From Eublepharis macularius (taxonomy: Eukaryota; Chordata; Lepidosauria; Squamata; Eublepharidae), in assembly GCF_028583425.1 (NCBI RefSeq), contig NC_072795.1:7711001-7775000 (forward strand): a stretch of DNA of 64,000 nucleotides. Direction: 5' to 3'. Positions 52,901 to 61,175 of this stretch are shown piece after piece. Both the position numbers and the translations under genes were made by a program. The notes under the pieces were generated by a model. It saw only the letters and a program-made list of their open reading frames with translations, searched no databases and was not told where the DNA came from. The stretch's first letter is position 1; each line of letters opens with the position of its first letter.

Positions 52901-55900
52901 AAGAGCGCCTTGTTATCTCCCAGGATCTCCCCCAATCCCAATGGTCTTCTCCACCACTTTACTCTTAGAAATTGGTTTAGTGGATCCCAAATCTGGTGGC
53001 TAACAAGGATCATATTTCGTGGCTCACAAGTTGAACAGGCCTAGTCTGGAAGAAAAGAGGGCAGGCGCATTAAACGTTTGTATGAAGATTTCCCCCCCCC
53101 CTTTTAATTCACCTGTGCTTTCCTACAGGTAGCTAAGTCCCACGGGGACATTTTCACTTTGTGGTTTGGTCCATCCCCTGTGGTTATATTAAATGGATTC
53201 CAAGCAGTGAAGGATGGCCTTACCACCCACCCCGAAGACGTTGCTGGCCGTCCAGTGACCCCTTTCTTCCGAGCTATGGCCAATAACAAGGGTAAGTTTA
53301 TCACTTGATAATGTGGGATATTTATTCTTATAGAACCTTGTTAGCAGTTTCATACTCAACGGATCACATTCTGAAATGTAGAGCCAAACTACAAGTGTTG
53401 CCTGACACAGGTTGGACCCTTGTCAGCTTCCCTCAATTTTTGATGGGAAATGAAGGCAGCTTGGCGGAATGCTGGACAAGTGACAGTTGAAAAGTCGGTT
53501 GGACAGCAGTCGGAGAGCCAAGCTGCAAGACCAGGATGCCTACATTTCCCATCAAAACTTGAAGGAAGCTGACAAGTGTCCAACTCGTGTCAGGCATCAC
53601 TTGTAGTTTGGCTTGTAGTCCCATTATAAAATACAAGCATTCTGTTCTTCATAAAATGGATATGCTTCATCTCCTTAGTATGAAATTTGGCATGAGGAAT
53701 GTTCTAGATGAAGCGTAAACTTCCTTCAAATTTCAGAGAATCCAGATGATGAATCACAGCAACTTAAATTTCGGTTGGACAAATGGGGGCTGTATGTTTC
53801 CCAACATTTTTTCCTTGTAAATTATATATATTCCTTGTGAATAAATTTAGAGTGGGGGTGAGCTCTATTAATGTGCTGCAGCCAAAATAACAAGAGAATA
53901 TTTTACAGTGAAATCTTAAGAATGTTTTCCTGGAGTAATCCCCACTGAATATACTTGAGTCAGATTTGGAGTAGACCGCTTTAGGATGGCCTTACAGACA
54001 TATTTTCCTTTGCACAAGCGATCCCCTTCTTGAAGAGCTATATTCAAATAGTATGCTTGATTACTATTATTATGAGAGCCCAAGGAATTCGTTTAATCAG
54101 GATATCAGTGTGTTGTGTTACATTGGAGAGCGCAAAGGAAAACAATCCAGCCCGAAAAATAATCTCATCAGAAGGGATGTTGGGCTTTTTCAAAAAGGTG
54201 AATAATGGGAGATACGATGGCAGTTTATGAAATGATGGACTGCATAGAGAAATTGGATAGATAGCCCCTTTCCCCCCTTTCCCATAATACTAGTACTTGG
54301 GGGCTCCTAATCTGATGGAATCTCCATGTTCAAAGGCAGTAACTTTCTGAACGTTGCATTAGGGTTCACAAACAGAGGAAGGATTTTTCCCCTTATCCTG
54401 CTTGAACGTTTTCTAGGGGCACCTGGTTTGCTACTGTGTGAGATAGGAAGCTGGACTGAATGGATCATGGGTCCAATCTTGTGTGCTATGGATAGTCCAG
54501 GATCCATGAGTTAAAATAGAGACTAGAGGTGAGCACGAACAACAGTATGAACGAAAAAAACCCACGAACAGCCCAATCTGCTGTTTGCAAACAAGCCGTT
54601 CGTGAGGCCCCATTCTGAGCGAACAGGTAGTCATTGCAAGCCTTGTTCGTTGCTGTTCATCAAGCCAGACAGTCTGGTACCTGCAATCAATTCCCATGGC
54701 AACTCAGGCAGGGATTGTCTGAACTCTGTCTGAACTCCTGCTATTGCCCTGGAAACCCCAATCTAAGCCCAATTTAGCTTGACAGGCAAGTCTTACTTCC
54801 AAGTGTGGACTGGAGCTCCAAATTTGTTGCATTTTGATTAGAGCTCCAAATTTCTGCATTTTGATTAGATCACATTTTCTAATTTTGGCACAGTTTCCTG
54901 TTTCCTTGAACTGAATTTTCCCCATTTCCCATTATTTCTTCATTAATAAATTAGTATCATACATAATATACCTTATAAGTGATGTACTCTGTACATATAT
55001 ACCATATCAATTGCACATAATAATATAACACCCTTTGTCCACAATGTAAACAAATCTACAAAATCAAGAGTGAATGTACAGGATTTTCAGTGCAATCCTA
55101 AACAGAGTTACTCTCATCAATGGGCTTAGACTGATGTAATTCTTAAGTTTGCACTGTTAAACTGTAGACAAAATATAATGAATCTATACAAAGAAGAAGA
55201 AGAATGTGCTATCAAGTCACGACCGACTCATGGAGACCCCAATGATGGCATGTTCAAGGCAAGAGAGGAGTAGAAGAGGTTTTCTATTACCGTCTGCTGT
55301 GTAGCAACCCTGAACTTCCTTGGTGATCTCCCCTCTAAATACTAACCCTGGCTGGTGTTGCTTTTAGCTTCCAAACTCTGACAACAGCAGGCTAGTCCGG
55401 GCTATGAGGCTGCTAGAGAAAATGTGCCATTAAGTTGCAACCAGCTCATAGTGATCCCAACCATGGGGTCTTCTTCAGAGGTCTCCTGTCCAAGTACCGA
55501 CCGTGGCCCCAGACCAACTGAGCTCTGATGAGCTCCAGCTAATCCAGGCTAATCAGGCTGCTGAATATGTAAGCAACAAAACAAATACATAAACAAAATA
55601 TATAAAGGAAAAAATGAAAATGAATGTTTCGATGATGGCTCAGCCTCCAGATGTGCTGCAATCTGTATGAGTTCTTTTTTTAAAACTTAGAAGTATCTAC
55701 AGCACCATTTAACAAAACTTATTTTCAACGGCATCAGGTATTTTGTTGGCAACTGGCAGCACCTGGAGAAATCAGAGACGCTTTTCCCTGATGACCCTAA
55801 AAAGTCTGGGCTTGGGGAAGACGAGCCTGGAGTACCAGATCCAAGAGGAAGCCCGCCACCTAGTGGAGAACTTTAGGAACACTAAAGGTATCGTGTTTGT

Positions 55901-58900
55901 GTGTTTGTGTGCCATCATGTTGCATTGACATATGGCGACCCCGTATGGTTTTCAAGGCAAGAGATTTTAGAGGTTGTTTGCCATTGACTAACTCTGCCTT
56001 ACAACCCTGGCCTTCCTTGTAGATCTCCTATCCAAATACTGACTAGGATTAACCCAACTTTACTTCTGAGATCTGATTATATCAGTTTACCTGGACCAAT
56101 ATGGTATAGCTGAAGAAATGTGTACTTTTCTTTATTTTCCTCTCCAGGAACATGCCTTCTTTGTTTTTTTAAATAGGACTCGACCTGTAAAGAACAGGGA
56201 AGCAGAGCATTGCGCTAGATGGTGTATAAGGCCCCTTCCAACTCTATGATTCTATGACCTTTGGGACTAGATTATGGTATTGGTCAGCCATGATCACTGT
56301 CTTTGTCTCTTGAAAACTCATACTCTGGAAATCTTGTTTGCCTTTAAGGTGCTACTGAACTAGAAACTTGCTCGTAAACATGTCATGATAAATGAGTCAG
56401 AAGCTACCCAGTAGGTACCCAGTAGTACAACCCACAGTCCCTGTCCCTTTACTGAAGCCTCTCCCTGATCATTTCTCTACAGCCCTGCCCTCCTATCTGT
56501 GTTAAATAGCCATCCTGAGCAATTCAGCTTTACATAGTTTGTGGAAAGCTAAGAGACAGGAGCTTTCTAAATCTCATCAGGCAGGCCATTCCCTAAGGTG
56601 GGTGCCACAGCAGAGAATGCATGTGTACAGGCAGTTGTTGATTTTGCCCATTTGCAGGAAGCCATGAAAAATGCAGTTAGTATAAAACACTGATACTACT
56701 CCTGTACTGACCTTGTGAATATTGTGTTGCATTGACTGAATATTGGGTGTTGTATTGTCTGCTTTGCTGAATGGATACCGTGGCATGTTCTACGGTTGTA
56801 TCCCTCAGAAACTGAGTGCTGAATTGGGAATTACCAGTTCTTCCAAGGTGATACTGCATATAATTGATCACATGTATTCGCACATTCTCTCCCATGCTTC
56901 TGATTAAACTCTCATTATCTGACTCAGCACTTCATCTTCAGGAGAAGTTCATTTTTCTGCCTCTCCTCCCTGTTGTTTTGAACATTCTACCCTTTTAGCC
57001 AGTCTCCTTGTACGTCTCAGCACCCTACAGTGCTTTGCTCGTATATCACACCTTGCATTCTTCCAACAGGCTTTGTTTCCAAAACTGATTCACAATCATG
57101 CTCATGTGTTCCCATTTCAGGAAAGCCCATGAATCCGTCTTTCGCCCTCACGCTTGCCGTTTCAAACGTGATCTGTGCTGTTGTTTTTGGGCATCGCTTC
57201 TCCAATGATGACAAAACCTTCCATCACCTGCTGGAGGCCATGGAATGTATTTTCAAATTTGGAGGAAGTCTCTATCATCATGTAAGCATCATGTCTTTAT
57301 TTTCCTTTTCCTCTTTTCAGAAAGATGCAGAATATTATTAGATGATTTGCAATGAGAGAGGGGGTCTCGGCAGAATGGTGAAGGTAAACAAACTGAAGCT
57401 TAATCCAGACAAGATTAACTAACGAACGAATGAACGAACAAATGAACCAACGAATGAAATAACGAAATAACTAACAAAATAACTAACAAAATAACTAACA
57501 AAATAACTAACAAAATAACTAAATAACTAAAAGACTGGCTGCGGCATCCAGTGGATTGCATATATTTATTAAAATGCCTAATTCTGTTGTTGTAGAATAT
57601 AGAAAAGTGGAGAGCTCCTCCGAGTCTGGAAAGCTACCCAATTACAAAGAGAAAAACTTCGGAGGTACACTGGAAATTAAATTAATAAATTTTTATATAT
57701 TTTTTTTGTGTGCAGAGTACAAAATGCCAAAATATAGGCACTTTGGCACTTTGCACTCTGCACAAAAAATTATAAAAATTTATTAATTTAATTTCCAGTG
57801 TACCTCCGAGGTTTTTCTCTTTGTAATTGGGTAGTTATAGAATACAGAGCAAAGATGGGAGGTGCACAGAATGTGACGGAAGGGCGGGGGAGAAGCTGGC
57901 TGCTGGTTGTTGGAGGAAAGAAAAGGGATTGGAGAGGGCTAAAAGAGAGGAGTGAGGACCAGAGGAAGAGAAAGTATGAATGAACATTGAATATTCTGCA
58001 AGATGTCAAGAAGCTGAGCCAGAGCAGACAAACTGATAGACTATGGTTGTTGTGGGTTTTCCGGGCTGTATTGCTGTGGTCTTGGCATTGTAGTTCCTGA
58101 CGTTTCGCCAGCAGCTGTGGCTGGCATCTTCAGAGGTGTAGCACCAAAAGACAGAGATCTCTCAGTGTCACAGTGTGGAACTTCAACAGGAAAGAAGAAA
58201 CCTTAAGAATGAACAGAGCATGGTTTCCAGTTCTGAAAAACACCAGGCTAACAAAACACTCTACACCCGACAATAGCCCTGCGGAGAAGATTAGCACATC
58301 AAGCACCAATCCATATGCAAAAGAACCTCCTCAGGATACAATGAAGCCTCCTGCCATTAGCATTCCACACCCTGGGAAACTCTTACAGGATGACTCAGCT
58401 CAACCCCACCCCTCCTGAGTAGATATAAATGACCTGCCAACACCTTTTCCACACTGTGACACTGAGAGATCTCTGTCTTTTGGTGCTACACCTCTGAAGA
58501 TGCCAGCCACAGCTGCTGGCGAAACGTCAGGAACTACAATGCCAAGACCACGGCAATACAGCCCGGAAAACCCACAACAACCATTGTTCTCCAGCCGTGA
58601 AAGCCTTCGACAATACATTGATAGACTATGGTTGAACCAAAACTTTATTAAATAGCTGAGCTTCATTTTGTTTCTTGTTTATTTACTGTTACAACTGCCA
58701 GTTACTTGGCTTTCTTACCTATTTGCATCCATAATAAAACACAAAATAGCTCGTACCCACAGGTCTAAGACTCACAATTTAGTCTGTCTCTCCTCCTTTG
58801 TAATCAATTAAGGCGTGGCACTGTTTCTTAGCATCGCTCATTGATGTACCCTTCTGCAGCTATATGATGTCTTTCCTTGGCTTATGCGCCATTTGCCAGG

Positions 58901-60741
58901 CCCTCACAAGAAGACGTTGTCTTGCTGCGAGTCGGTGTGCTCGTTCATCAGGAAGGAGATCAGCAGCCACCAGAGCAAAGGAGATTCGGATGAGCAGCAA
59001 GACTTCATTAATTATTACCTGGCTCAAATAGAGAAGGTCAGTGGCTGCTAGATGCTAGAGCTCTTTTAAAGACTTAGAGTGCTTATTGCTTTCACTTTTG
59101 AAAACAATTCAGGTTGAGTGCTCCTGCATGGTGGTGGTGAAACTAGACAGAGCTCTGAACCTGGCAGTCTTTTTTGGTTACTGCCACAAATTCAGAAGAA
59201 ATCTAGAAGGCAAGAGTGAAGATCTGGGTCAAACACTCTTGCCACTACACCACATTGGCTCAGATGACAAAAATGGAGACAATAGCAGGTTGGGAGGATG
59301 AGCGTTACGGTATTACATCCCTGCGGAGCTGCATCTCCTCTGCAAATTCCGCCCTCCCCAGGATCCACCCCCTAAATTTCAAGGAATTTCCCAACCTAGA
59401 CTTAATGTTGAACTAGAAAATTCCTAATCCATCCACAGTTCTTCACGGTACCTGGCCATGCACTAAGTAATTTGATTTTTTTTAATGTTTAAACTTTGCC
59501 ATTTGAAGAGACCCCATATATGATTTCTGTGGCCATCAATGGGCATATTGCCAGGTGGGAAGGCCTGAACATAAGAACATAAGTAGAGCCTGCCGGACTG
59601 GACCAGCGGTCCATCTAGTACACCATCTGGTACCATACAGCAGCCAACTAGGCGCCCTGGAGGGCCAAACCAATGAGCCATAGAGGTTAAAGCTTTCCTC
59701 TGAAACTGTCTCCCAGCACGCAAAGATTTCTTGCCTCTATTTATGATCCAGAGGAGTTATCCATGTTAGTCTGTAGTCGCAAAATAGTAAAGAGTCTAGC
59801 ACCACCTTTAAGACTAACCAACTTTATTGACGCATAAGCTTTTGAGAAGCACAGCTCTCTTCATCTGATGCATGATAGTGCTACTTGACTCTTTAATCTT
59901 TACTGGACTGATTGACAAAGAGAGCTGTGGTTCTTGAAAGCTTATGCTACAATAAAGTTGGTTAGTCTGCAAGGTGCTACTGGTCTATTTACGATGGCTC
60001 TCTTTACTCACCGTGGCTATTAGCCATTGATGGACCTCTCTTCCATGAACGTGTCTAACTACATTTGAAAGAAATCTATACTTGTGGCCATCACTATGTC
60101 CAAAAGCAGTGAAATCCGCAGAGTTAATTATCCATGGAGTAAAGAAGTATTTCCTATTGTCTGTCTGGAACCTACTTCCCAACAACGTCATTGGATGCTC
60201 TCAAGTTCTAGTATTATGGGAGAAAAAGCTCTTCTATCCACTTTCTCAACCCCATGCATAATTTTATAAACCTCTATCCTGACTCCACTTAGCCGCCTTT
60301 TTCTAACCTGAAAAATCCCAGAGACTCTTCAGCCTTTCCTCCCAGGAAAGGTGCTCTAAACTCTTAATCATTTGAGTTGCCCTCTTCTGCACTTTTCCCA
60401 GCTCCGCAATACTCTTTTTGAAATAATGTGACCAGAACTGCACAGTATTCCAAATGAGACCACACCATAGCTTTATACAAGGGCATTGCAAAGTTGACCG
60501 TTTTATTTTCAGTTCCTTTCCCAATGCATGGAATTTTACAGCTGCAAGTATTATCTTGGAAATATAATAAACCCTTTTTTCCTTTGTGTTGTTGTTCAGA
60601 GCAAAGATCAGCCGAAACCAGCCTACGACGAACACAACATGATCCAGAGCATATTCGACCTGTTCTTGGGTGGGACGGAGACGTCCAGCACCACGCTCTA
60701 CTGGGCATTGCTCTATATGGTGGCTTATCCTGATGTCCAAG
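43787..60741 (+). CDS. CYP2J-like: Gene B: tandem CYP2J-like paralogue, exons 1-6 of an expected nine
   Basis: A second family 2 P450 in the same orientation, 7.5 kb after gene A ends. Exons are 43787-43960, 53129-53291, 55738-55887, 57121-57281, 58860-59036 and 60600-60741, with lengths 174/163/150/161/177/142 identical to gene A. They join into 322 codons plus one base without a stop, and all splice sites are GT-AG. The anchor, PPGP hinge, WRNQRR helix C motif and GGTETSS I-helix are present. Exons 7-9 with ExxR and the haem cysteine are not in the remaining 3.2 kb. Gene A intron 6 is 1.5 kb, and gene B intron 6 has gained a SINE, a LINE tail and a CpG-rich element, so the rest is probably beyond the window. 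A truncated gene cannot be excluded. Confidence 0.88.
44070..44145 (+). mobile_element. CR1 3' terminus
   Basis: GCAGGGGGTTGGACTAGATG, CCCTTCCAACCCTATG and terminal ATTCTATG. Just after exon 1 of gene B, absent after exon 1 of gene A. Confidence 0.8.
44488..44690 (-). mobile_element. tRNA-derived SINE
   Basis: Reverse copy: tail TTGTATTCCGCTTTTCTAGAC, CTGACCCAAGGCCACC, B-box GGGATTCGAACC, head TGACCACTTAACTACGGGA. Different subfamily from 2537. Confidence 0.7.
44916..45175. mobile_element. hAT-like MITE, 260 bp, TSD GGGAGGGG
   Basis: Ends CAGGGCTTTTTTTCAGCTGG and CCAGAAAAAAAGCCCTG, flanked by GGGAGGGG at 44908-44915 and 45176-45183. The inner arms CCCCTGATCTCCAGACAGAG are inverted. Gene A lacks it at 6265, where the surrounding sequence is continuous. 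Confidence 0.88.
45653..45853. mobile_element. 201-bp foldback MITE, GGCCGTTTCC family, CpG-rich core, TSD TAG
   Basis: GGCCGTTTCCAGATGGCTTACC to GGTAAGTCATCTGGAAATGGCC with TAG on both sides. The arms hold CGCGCGAGTCTTGCACGACG-type words, giving one of the densest CpG patches of the window. Confidence 0.87.
45854..46440. repeat. Unclassified repeat with GTGATGTCAT / GGGCCCAAAT words
   Basis: Contains GTGACGTCATCACATTG, CATTTGGGGCCCAAATCAG and ATGATGTCAGTTCCTGG; related stretches occur near 11990-12060, 19960-20090 and 21540-21570. Ends not defined. No gene. Confidence 0.45.
47400..47505 (-). mobile_element. MIR-like fragment, gene B copy
   Basis: CACTTGCATTGTCTTCTTTGAG and CAGTCCTGTAAGGTAGATC align with 8165-8305 of gene A intron 1. 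Weak but consistent with an insertion older than the duplication. Confidence 0.55.
47635..47845. mobile_element. Palindromic retroposon
   Basis: GAGTCCAGGAGCACCTTTAAG to CTTAAAGGTGCTACTGGACTC with centre TCAGATGCATTTGATGA and tail CTACAGACTAACTTGGCTAACTGCTCTGGA. ATAAAATTT flanks both sides as a likely target duplication. Confidence 0.78.
48890..49570 (+). mobile_element. CR1/L2-like LINE 3' end
   Basis: CATACAAAGTTCTTCACGG, GTGGAATGACCTGCCTGAGG and AACTATTCAAAAAGGC mark the end of ORF2; the 3'UTR ends TCCGCCTTGAGTCTCGGTGAG and ATAAATAA units. The same tail is at 3915 on the other strand. Confidence 0.75.
49575..50785 (-). mobile_element. CR1/L2-like LINE, reverse orientation, interrupted by hAT
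   Basis: The reverse complement of 50480-50785 matches the RT segment of 20560-20760 (GCCTGGAAGATGGC, ACATCAAGACTAGACTG), and 49740-49990 matches 4385-4515. It lies tail to tail with the LINE at 48890. The hAT at 50028-50474 splits it. Confidence 0.7.
50028..50474. mobile_element. Non-autonomous hAT element, 447 bp, TSD TGTGGRTC
   Basis: CAGGGGTCATTTCGTAGAAA to CAAAATGAGCCCTG, sister of 12781. Flanks TGTGGGTC and TGTGGATC match at seven of eight bases. Inserted into an older LINE. Confidence 0.85.
51101..51274. mobile_element. Diverged foldback MITE, GGCCGTTTCC-like
   Basis: Left GGCCATCTTCAAATG and right GGTGAAAATAGCC are weakly inverted. Inner words TGCAAAATCTCACAAAACT pair with the complement of AGTTTTGTGTGATTTTGCA. 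Flanks TAG and TGA do not match. Confidence 0.5.
51655..51858. mobile_element. Palindromic retroposon
   Basis: GAGTCCAGTCACATCTTTAAG to CTTAAAGGTGCTACTGGACTC, tail ACAGACTAACACGGGTAACTCCTCTGGA. Flanked by ATAATAAAACAATT and ATAATAAACAATAG, a likely 12-13 bp duplication. Confidence 0.8.
51975..52150 (-). mobile_element. Sauria SINE shared with gene A
   Basis: CTACAACAACCCTATAGGGG, GGGGATTCGAACTCATG and CACTACACCACACTG, the counterpart of 12328-12545. The shared flank TATAACAGGAGCCTGACC follows. Confidence 0.8.
52686..52898. mobile_element. AGGGTTGCC-type short DNA element
   Basis: AATTACAACTGATCTCTAGA, CAGTTTCCTTGGAGAAAATGGCTG and the end CTGGAATTGGCAACCTTAG match the family at 10764 in reverse order. 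Confidence 0.6.
53129..53291 (+). CDS. CYP2J-like: Gene B exon 2
   Basis: 163 bp from TTCCTACAG to GTAAGT. Its translation is identical to gene A exon 2, although flanking intron sequence has visibly diverged and a foldback element sits 90 bp downstream. Confidence 0.95.
53381..53614. mobile_element. 234-bp foldback MITE, GAGCCAAGC family, TSD GTA, gene B only
   Basis: GAGCCAAACTACAAGTG to CACTTGTAGTTTGGCTT with GTA on both sides (53378-53380, 53615-53617). Gene A reads GAAATGCAGTCTCGTTATA at 14476, the empty site. About 35 bp of extra sequence sits off-centre. Confidence 0.9.
54415..54480 (+). mobile_element. CR1 3' tail fragment shared with gene A
   Basis: GGCACCTGGTTTGCTACTGTGTGAGATAGGAAGCTGGACTGAATGG, orthologous in position to 16140-16270. 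Confidence 0.55.
54524..54835. mobile_element. Truncated hAT element of the TAGAGATGGGCAC family
   Basis: TAGAGGTGAGCACGAACAAC then about 300 bp matching 25837-26120, including GCCAGACAGTCTGGTACCTGC. The right end is missing, so no target duplication can be read. Confidence 0.75.
55195..55560 (-). mobile_element. Doublet of 5S-derived SINEs, gene B copy
   Basis: Two head-to-tail units (about 55195-55405 and 55425-55560), each with a Bov-B-like tail (CAAGGCAAGAGAG; AAGTTGCAACC) and the reverse 5S promoter words. Same arrangement as 16960-17322. Confidence 0.7.
55738..55887 (+). CDS. CYP2J-like: Gene B exon 3
   Basis: 150 bp from GGCATCAG to donor GTATCG. It keeps [15 protein letters not shown] begins about five bases into the following intron, so the donor is one flank of that insertion. 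Confidence 0.94.
55893..56098 (-). mobile_element. 5S-derived SINE at the splice donor of gene B exon 3
   Basis: TGCCATCATGTTGCATTGACATATGGCGACC and ATCTCCTATCCAAATACTGACTAGG are the tail and 5S head in reverse. Gene A is uninterrupted here (GTATGGTACGGCTAAAGAAATG). In gene B the right flank ATATGGTATAGCTGAAGAAATG resumes the intron. Confidence 0.75.
56198..56265 (+). mobile_element. CR1 3' terminus
   Basis: GCGCTAGATGGTGTATAAGG, CCCCTTCCAACTCTATG and ATTCTATG end. Gene B intron 3. Confidence 0.7.
57121..57281 (+). CDS. CYP2J-like: Gene B exon 4
   Basis: 161 bp from CCATTTCAG to GTAAGC. Encodes [26 protein letters not shown] and ends SLYHH. The frame is intact and continuous with exon 3. 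Confidence 0.95.
57416..57533. repeat. AACGAATG / CTAACAAAATAA tandem repeat
   Basis: Degenerate 4-bp and 8-bp GAAC/GAAT units grade into five 12-bp CTAACAAAATAA units. Gene B intron 4. Confidence 0.9.
57634..57834. mobile_element. 201-bp AT-rich foldback element in gene B intron 4
   Basis: CTACCCAATTACAAAGAGAA to TTCTCTTTGTAATTGGGTAG. Arms of about 90 bp with GGTACACTGGAAATTAAATT and a centre CAAAATGCC...GGCACTTTG. Not found in gene A. Target duplication not clear. Confidence 0.8.
58046..58618. mobile_element. Retroposon with 133-bp inverted terminal arms, TSD about 16 bp
   Basis: Arms 58047-58179 and 58449-58581 (GTTGTTGTGGGTTTTCCGGG... and complement) enclose 270 bp; a tail CCAGCCGTGAAAGCCTTCGAC follows the right arm. 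TGATAGACTATGGTTG flanks at 58034-58049 and 58619-58634. A fragment of the left arm is at 16905. Possibly Penelope-like, not proved. Absent from gene A. Confidence 0.78.
58860..59036 (+). CDS. CYP2J-like: Gene B exon 5
   Basis: 177 bp from CTTCTGCAG to GTCAGT. Starts LYDVFPWLM and ends YYLAQIEK. Differs from gene A at 13 of 59 positions, several in the region expected to form helix G (substrate recognition site 3). Confidence 0.95.
59567..60485 (-). mobile_element. CR1 LINE with nested palindromic retroposon
   Basis: Reverse strand: GATCAGACCAAT-like 3' region at the left, then CCTTGTATAAAGCTATGGTG and CAGTTCTGGTCACATTATTTC phrases of the CR1 RT end. The element at 59748-59983 interrupts it. 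Ends about 115 bp before exon 6 of gene B. Confidence 0.8.
59748..59983. mobile_element. Palindromic retroposon nested in CR1, 12-bp target duplication
   Basis: CCAGAGGAGTTATCCATGTT... to AGTCTGCAAGGTGCTACTGG, opposite orientation to 34338. Flanked by TCTATTTATGAT and TCTATTTACGAT (11 of 12 bases). Confidence 0.8.
60600..60741 (+). CDS. CYP2J-like: Gene B exon 6
   Basis: 142 bp from TTGTTCAG to GTGAGT with the I-helix GGTETSS. One residue (Ala for Thr) differs from gene A. It is the last exon of gene B found in the window. Confidence 0.95.
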
Positions 60742-60786
60742 GTGAGTGGAGAATGCGATCCATTATGAATCCTCCATCATTTTGGA

Positions 60787-61055
60787 ACCTTAATAATAAT
60801 AATCGTAACATTCGATTTATATACTGCCCTTCAGAACAACTTAATGCCCACTCAGAGCGGTTTACAAAGTATGTCATTATTATCCCCACAACAATAATCA
60901 CCCTGTGAGGTGGGTGGGGCTGAGAGCACTCCTAGAAGCTGTGACTGACCCAAGGTCACCCAGCTGGCTTCAGGCGGAGGAGTAGGGAATCAAACCTGGT
61001 TCTCCAGATTTGAGTCTTGCCACTCTTAACCACTACACCAAACTGGCTCTCCTTA
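60787..61055 (-). mobile_element. Sauria-type SINE in gene B only
   Basis: AATAATAATAATCG tail, TTATATACTGCCCTTCAG, head TTAACCACTACACCAAACTGG. Gene A at 28140 reads directly TTTTGGAACCAATGGCAATG, the uninterrupted site, so this insertion came after the duplication. Confidence 0.88.
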
Positions 61056-61109
61056 CAAATGGCAATGCAATGATTGGCAATGGGACAGAAGAAATACAAT
61101 GAAACACTG

Positions 61110-61175
61110 GAAGCCAAAGTGGCATAATAGTTAGAGTGTCAGACTAGGATTTGGGAGATCCAGGTTTATTTATTT
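61110..61175 (+). mobile_element. Head of a Sauria SINE shared with gene A
   Basis: GGAAGCCAAAGTGGCATAATAGTTAGAGTGTCAGACTAGG matches the head of the SINE at 28202; its 3' part is missing here. Confidence 0.65.

Noticed and set aside
3947-53614. Regularly recurring palindromes as a CRISPR array
   Set aside because: Copies are kilobases apart, 118-234 bp long, have target duplications and lie in a vertebrate genome.
58173-58418. 81-codon frame as a small gene
   Set aside because: Lies between the inverted arms of a retroposon with a 16-bp target duplication.
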